From: Scolanthus callimorphus
Lineage: Eukaryota > Cnidaria > Anthozoa > Actiniaria > Edwardsiidae
Assembly (NCBI GenBank): GCA_033964015.1
Contig: JAWWUD010000218.1
Coordinates: forward strand, 1-64,000
DNA: 64,000 nt
Direction of reading: 5' to 3'
The notes beneath the pieces were generated by a model. That model saw nothing but the letters and a program-made list of their open reading frames with translations, made no database searches and was not told where the DNA came from. The stretch's first letter is position 1. Each line of letters begins with the position of its first letter. Position numbers and translations under genes: made by a program. Positions 40,901 to 49,034 of this stretch are shown piece by piece.

Positions 40901-43900
40901 TCTCCCACTAAACACTGCTTTATCCAGGAATTTTGAACCACGAATTGCTCGACGGCCATTAAAGACGCGACTTTGTGTTGCTAATTTTTTCTACAAATAA
41001 AACCGTCCCTTCATAGCTTCTGCCGTAGTGGAAATGAGGGCTTCTCCCAGTTAATTTCACTCTTCAAAAAGTCACTGCCCAGTTATTAAAACGCCTCGGC
41101 TTTGTGAAAGAAATGGAGAGACCAGATGAAGAATGACTTCGCAAGGAATGCACAGCCATATTGCATTCTACTCGGAGCTAAAATCTTGGTTGGACTTCTA
41201 GATGATAGGAAGACACTCTTCTGATTTCTTCAGATACGGCTCAGACATTGTCTTGTACTCCCTGGCTTTTTGTAAACAAATTTCCATTTGCGTAGCACAG
41301 TTCTGAAGTCGCGTACAGTCGATTTCAGTTGTTTTAGAGTCTTCTCTTCACGAGATATTAATTTTTCAAGCATAGATGACGTCATCCATGACGTCATATC
41401 ACGTGACCACTTCATTTCGATCATATGGTGGCCGAGACTACACTACCCAAGAGTTTTCCCCTCACGAGATATTATTTTTTCAAGCATAGATGACGTCATC
41501 GATGACGTCACATCACGTGACCACTTCATTTTGCTCATCTGGTGACCTAGACCACACTTCCCAAGTTTGGTTGTTCTAGAGTCTTCTCTTGACGAGATAT
41601 TCATTTTTCAAGCATAGATGACGTCATCGGTGACGTCACATCACGTGACCACTTCATTTCGCTCATCTGGTGACCAAGACCACACTGCCCAAGTTTGGTT
41701 GTTTTAGAGTCTTCTCTTCACGAGATATTCATTTTTCAAGCATAGATGACGTCATCGATGACGTCATATCACGTGACCACTTCATTTCGATCATATGGTG
41801 GCCTAGACCACACTACCCAAGTTTGGTTCTTTTAGAGTTTTCCCTTCACGAGATATTATTTTTTCAAGCATAGATGACGTCATCGATGACGTCACATCAC
41901 GTGACCACTTCATTTTGCTCATCTGGTGACCAAGACCACACTACCCAAGTTTGGTTGTTTCAGAGTCTTCTCTTCACGAGATATTCATTTTTCAAGCATA
42001 GATGACGTCATCGATGACGTTACATCACGTGACCACTTCATTTCGCTCATCTGGTGACCTAGACCACACTACCCAAGTTTGGTTGTTTTAGAGTCTTCTC
42101 TTCACGAGATATTCATTTTTTAAGCATAGATGACGTCATCAATGGAGAATGACAAATGTTTGCCCGCTATAGGACTTGCTCGAATCATTACTGACATACC
42201 AGCATTACTGTCATCGCGGTATCGACTTTTCTAGTTTTGATGACGTCATCGATGACGTCATGCCACGTGACTTTGGTGGTGCACCCCCGTTGCCTCCAAG
42301 ATAACTTTACCCAAGTTTGGTCACCTAGCGATGTTACCTTCTTGAAATATTGACTTCTCTATTTTGATGACGTCATCGATAACGTCATCCGACTTGACCT
42401 TGGTGGTGCACCCCCCTTACTTCTAAGATAATTTTACCCAAGTTTGGTCACCTAGCGATGTTACCTTCTTGGGATATTGACTTCTCTAGCTTTGATGACG
42501 TCATCGATGACGTCATCCCACTTGACCTTGGTGGTGCACCCCCCTTACCTCTAAGATAACTTTACCCAAGTTTGGTCACCTAGCGATGTTACCTTCTTGA
42601 GATATTGACTTCTCTAGTTTTGATGACGTCATCGATGACGTCATGCCACGTGACCTTGGTGGTGCACCCCCCTTGCCTCCAGGATAACTTTACCCAAGTT
42701 TGGTCACCTGGCGATGTTACCTTCTTGAAATATTGACTTCTCTAGTTTTGATGACGTCATCGATGACGTCATCCCACTTGAGCTTGGTGGTGCACCCCCC
42801 TTACCTCCAAGATAACTTTACCCAAGTTTGGTCATCTAACGACGTTGCCTTCTTGAGATATCGACTTTTCTAGTTTTGATGACGTCATCGGTGACGTCAT
42901 GCCGCGTGACGACCTAGGTGGTGCACGCCCCTTGCTTCTAACATAACTTTAATCAACCCAATGATGTTGGTCAACTAGCGCCGGGCCGGAGCTCCGTTAC
43001 AACTAAACACGAAGGCGACAAAAAGAGAAGCGCGCACGCGCGTGTGCGTTCTTGCCTATTTTCCCGCCTGAAATTGGGATGCCTGTGTGCCGGGCGGACA
43101 CACAAACACACAAACACACACACGGAATTACACTATACGTTTTATTCAGGAATGAAAAGAAAAAATCATATCTCCAGAAGGAAAGCTCCAATAACGACCA
43201 AACTTGGCAAAAGTTGTCTTTAGATTCATACCTGTCTATTGTCAAAGTCACGTGACATGACGTCACTGTTTACGTCATTGAAATTGGCAAAAACCTCTGA
43301 AACCACTCAAAAGCGACTTGATGGTTATACGTCTGAATTCTGATCCCTTTTTTCCTTATGTATGGTGCTCCGCTCAGGAGCTCCGCTAAAAATCAAATTT
43401 GACGATATGGCGGCCATCTTGGATCCGCCATTTTGAATATCACACCAGCGCCCCGAATAATACGACAATTTTTCGTATAGAACATTCTAAACTATCCTGT
43501 TCAAGTTAAATATTCGTTCGAATTTGAAATATAGCGACAAAATTTTCATTTTCATTTTCACCCATTAAAATGCAAAATCAGGGATGGCAACAAGAAAATT
43601 CGGATTCAGCGTGAAAAATTACATAAGAAAACTCTTGTTGCCAGCTTTTACTAAAAAATGCCTCATGCGCCTTAAATATTGCAATTTTCGGATATTTCGT
43701 CTAGTCTATACTACAAAATTTCTTGTGAGCGATGTATTCTAGAATAATAATAATAAGAGACAGTTGTGATGGTGCAACCTTTTCTGAAATAGGTGTAGTT
43801 TTGTAATGACCCCACAAGTGACTTTTAATCTTTTAATCTTATTGTGTTTAAATAAAGTTATTATTATTATATTATTATTATTCTGTTACTGACTACAAGT

Positions 43901-46900
43901 GCCACGGAGCTAACGCATAACAAAGACAATAGCGTCACAGGCAATATAAAGAAATGGGGAATTAGGACTTTTCCCAAGCTCCGACTTTTGCTGATTTGTG
44001 CTCAGTCGGATTATTAAGAACAAGTGTAGAGTATGAAGAAAAACTTTCTGTTGCAATTTGTTTCAAGTTGAGCGGTAAGTTTACTGGACTATAATATATG
44101 AAAACTTAAGATAACATTGGAGACAATAATCAAGAACTGAAATTTCCATCTGCCAGTATAAGTCATGTGATAGATCGGATATGATATGTTGCAGGTGTGG
44201 GCAATAAGAGTTGATATTCAGGTTCTGGATCATGCTGGTAATGTTCTAGATTGTGCCTGTATAGCGGCCATTACTGCTCTCACTCATTTCAGGTTAGTCA
44301 CATCTTCTGTTGGTCATATCTTCCAGTGTTCATCATACAAGTCTTGGAAAACCTGGAAAAATAAATAATCCAGCACTTTCCAGACCTGAAATTTTCAAAT
44401 TCAGGTACTGGAAAGACCTGGAAACCTAATACAAAAGCACAGGCGATACCCTGGAAAACTGTGTACAGTGTTTGTGGTGTCTGTGATCACCTTGCCGTAC
44501 CAAGCTAGTTTATGCTGGAAAATTCTCTCAAAAATCCTGGAAAACTCCTTGGAAGTACGGGATTTTTTATCTTTGCAAAAGTGTACGACCCTGTCTTCTG
44601 TGAGGGAAGCACAAGTGGCCAATTGTTAAAATCCCTTTGCATTTTTCCTCTGTGCCCTGGGCTTGATTCACGGCTTGGGCTGCTTGGTAGTTTTATATGC
44701 TGCTTGAGCTGTGTTTCAGGCCTTGTGTTTTATCGTGGGTAGAAGTGATTCGTCATTTACAGCTATTTCAATAAAGGTTATCGGTCTTGTGAGCGCTCAA
44801 GCCTACGTGCCCAGACCGAAAAGCAGTATGGGTAGAAACTAAATATCCTATTTTGACGATACGTCGCTGTTCTGAGTGCTAATTTCTTCGAAAGAAAGCT
44901 TTGTTTCAAGGACTTTCAAGCTAGTAATGTCTCGAGTAGTTCATTAGCGTCGTACTCAAGCAGTGAGCCGCTTGAAGACCTCTTACCCAGACAAATTTGC
45001 GGTCTGGGCGCGTACGGCTTCCGACAACGTTTTTTGAAATAGCTGTATACTGTGTTGCACGTCTTTTGAGTCCAGCTGATTTCTTGTCCTCAAGTTAGCC
45101 AATCATTCACTGCACTGGAAGAGATAATCATCGGCGACAGTACTCACAAAATAATAGTTCTCCGTACAGGCTTCTTCAAACGTTTTTCATCATATCTCAA
45201 CTGGAATATCCAAACTAAGAATTTTTCTTCTTTTTTTTTCAGACGACCAGATGTTTCAGTAGCTGGCGAGGAAGTGACCATAGTAAGTTGTGGCATCATA
45301 GTCAAAGTTGAATGCAGCTGTTTTATTTCATATGACTGTACACATGGCCTGATATAAGATGTTTTCCAGCACTCATCAGATGACCGTGACCCAGTTCCTC
45401 TGAGCATCCTTCACATGCCCATATGTGTGACGTTTGCCTTCTATGATGACGGGTGAGTCTGCGCCTTATCCAAAACCGACTAGGAATGATTCGAGACACC
45501 TGTAAGACTCAAATTAGATAGAGTCTAAGATTTAGACTTTTGAGTGATGATTTTCAGCTCCCATTTCCCCTACGATTCTGGATTATTTCCGTTATCTCTC
45601 TTACCCTGATAGCACTTACTCGTCTATTGCACATCTGCTTCTTATTCTTGCATCATCTTACCGAGAGTCATCTTGCATGATGTCACAGTCCTATCATCCA
45701 GTGCAGCCCTCAGCAACCAGTGTGACATGTAGTCAGTGTAGAGCCTGGACGATCCGTGCTTCTTCTTCACAAGAACGATCGTTGCATCTGATGGCCTCTC
45801 GGCTGTCACTCCATTATGCTGCCCTTTACTCTCATCTGAAGAGCACGCGTTCTACCGTTTTGCATAGAGATATACGTGACAACGTCGACAACGTTTTACT
45901 CTTTTCTTATACACCTAATAGACCTTTTTCCAAAATGGCCGCCGAAAACTCAAACGATTTTTGTTAAAAATGAACACCAGCACTAGAACACACATCATCA
46001 CTTTAGTAAAACTACAAAATTTCGCTGCATTATATCCAATATCTTCCGAGAAAACGAAAGTTAAAATTTGAAAATTTACAGACGTTTGTATGACTGGGGG
46101 TATGCGTCATACCCCCAGTCATACAAATCTCTGTAAAAGTTTCAATTTTCAGACTCTGCTTTCTCAGCCGACATGACATTTGGCATAACGAAAATTAAGG
46201 ATTACTAATGTGATGATGCTCTTTCTAGTGCCAGTATTTGATTTTCAGTCAGTTTAATTTTAAGACATGTGAATTTGCGGCGGCCATTTTGGAAAAAGGT
46301 CTATTCCAAAAAGGTTCCTTTGGTGTTTGGTCTTTGGTATTTCGATTAAAGCGCGAAGCAAAAGAATTATTTGCTTCAGTGACCACGAAACAAAGACGTT
46401 CAATGACCAAAGCAACCTTTTCTGGATTAGGTGTATAACCGGCCGTGTCTTGCATATCTGACTTCCATTTCCTTCCTCAGTGCGTTGTTGCTGGTAGACC
46501 CAAGTGACAAGGAAGAGTATGTGATGGATGGGCGCATGATGATGGCAATGAATATCCACAGAGAAATTTGTGGTGCAGTTATGGGCGGAGGTGTATCACT
46601 GGAAACAGACCAGGTCAATATCAGTTTGAATGTTGTATTGTTAAGGTGACTCACTCAAAATTTAAAATGCACCCATCTTGTCTAGAACCAAACGTTGTGA
46701 CGGCAAACTCAAGGCCATAACTTTTGTGTCTTTTCCTCTATTTTTACCATTCATTTTTTATGTTATGTGTGTCCCCTGAAGAAAGCTAAGTTTTTATTTG
46801 CATTGATAAACAAAGAAGCTAAGAATCCGCCGCATGCAATCACAACACTATTGGTTTTATGCCTTTCTATGTTTAATTGGGAAATGGTTCTTGCTGTTGA

Positions 46901-48968
46901 TAAAATTGTGGCCAAATTATACATATTTCAATGCGCACTTTGCTGTAACATAGCTTGATTTGAGATTACAACAACTGGAATTTTTTTCTAGTAGGATCTG
47001 AATATGAAATTATATGGTGACGTCTTAAACTCGTTTTCAGTCGCACGTCCACCCTTTTCGTTTCTAAGTCGCGACTGGTGTTTGGTGGACGTTAATCAAG
47101 ACTTTCGATCTAGCGACATGCTCGCAAAACATCGCCAACCAAGCTTTTTAGGTTTAATAAAGTTCGGTCGGCCACATTTTGCTAGCCATGGGCCCGTGGC
47201 TAGGTCGAAAGTCTTGATTGACGTCCTCCGAACACCAGTCGCTACTCGGAAACGAAAAATGCAGGGTGCACGTGTGACTGAAAACGAGTGTAAAGTTGTG
47301 TTCATGGAGATCGGTTCTTATTAAACACGAGGTTCCGGTATAAAAGGGATAACTCCTCCCACCCCGGGGCTCGAGAACAATCAGTTATTAATCAGCTGTC
47401 AAAGAGTGAACATCTCACTTCGTCTCTCTGTACCGCGAAATTCAAAATTTAGAATTCAAATGCGAGCAAAAACGCCAACAAATGATTTCCTACCTGTTTA
47501 AATTTGTATTCCTTCTCATTTCTTGCAAAATAATTTTATTCGAACCTGATTTGGTTCGGATAAAAACGCTTTTCTTCACAGCACATAATATTATTCGCTC
47601 TTTTGAATACTAATTAGTCTCGCTCTCCGCTGAGAATAAAACATCGCTTTTGTTCGGTCAGAAATAGGTTCGAATAAAATTATTTTGCAATAAATGAAAA
47701 GGCACATGGGTTTAAAGAGCTAGGAAATTATTTATTTGTGCTTTTGCATCGGTTTTGAATTCTAAATTTTGAATTTCGCGGTACAGAGAGATGAAGTGAG
47801 ATGTTCACTCGTTGACAGCTGATTGATAACTGATTGTTCTCGGGCCCCGGGGTTATCCCTTTTATACCGGAACCTCGTGTTTAACTTATTTATCACTAGC
47901 TGATGCCCGTGAAAAATTCACGGAAATTTAGTTTGTAACATAAAAAAATCATAACGGACATAATGAGGGGGAGCATGATTTCCCTGAGCTCCCCTTCCAT
48001 AAACACCCTCAGCTGTTCAAACTTTATAAACATGATTTGCAAACCTCCCTTCAACATAGAACCTCCTTGCTCCATGCACCCATCCCTCACCCCCCATAGA
48101 GTGAAGTTGTGATCATCTTCGCTTGTGAAGTACGAACTACCAAGTTTCTAAGGATCTTAAAAATGTTATGCTACGATTCCAATGCAACCATTCCTCCCTT
48201 CCATTCCTCCATGCTACGATGTTAAACACTCATGGACAGGTGGATGTAACCTTTTGGACTTTGCAAAGGCATTTGATAGCGTTCCCCACGAGCGCCTTTT
48301 CGTTAAGGCCGAGGATCCGCGGTAAAGGACGATTAAAGCTGGCTGACGGTGGTTGTGAATGGGTCATGTCCCGACTGGTCCCCAGTAGTGTCTGGCGTGC
48401 CATAAGTACCGTACTTGGTCCAATCCTGTTCCTTTTATTCATCAATGACTTACCGTATTCAGTCTAACATCAAGTTGTTCGCCGTTGATAGTATCTTTTG
48501 CCGCTCTATTTGCTCCTTCCGACCACGCCATCTTGCAACAGGACCTCCATACGCTAGAGATTTGGGTCCGGCGTTGGCAGCTTTCTTTCGCCCCGCACAA
48601 ATGTTTCCTAATGTCCATCACACTGAAACGGCAGCCACTGGTCGCGCCCTTGCACTTTCTGTGGTTCCGTCCTGGAGAGCATGGGCTTCCAAAAGTATTG
48701 GGGGGGAGGGGGTATCAGTTCGACTCTTACCTCGCACAAGCAGGCAGATGAAGTGAAAGCCAAAGCCACCCGGGTCCCTAACATCTTACAGCGCTCTATT
48801 TCATCGTGTTCCCAGCTGTCAAGGAGAGAGCATATACGTGGCTCGTTAGGCCAATTATCGAGTACGCGACTGTCGTATGTTTTATTCATCCATATTTATT
48901 GTGTATTGTTGCTATTTGTTGCCTCGGTGCACGTACCACTGTTAAACCTCGTTGCCGGATTAGCGCGC

Positions 48969-49002
<34 letters not shown>

Positions 49003-49003
49003 C

Positions 49004-49034
<31 letters not shown>

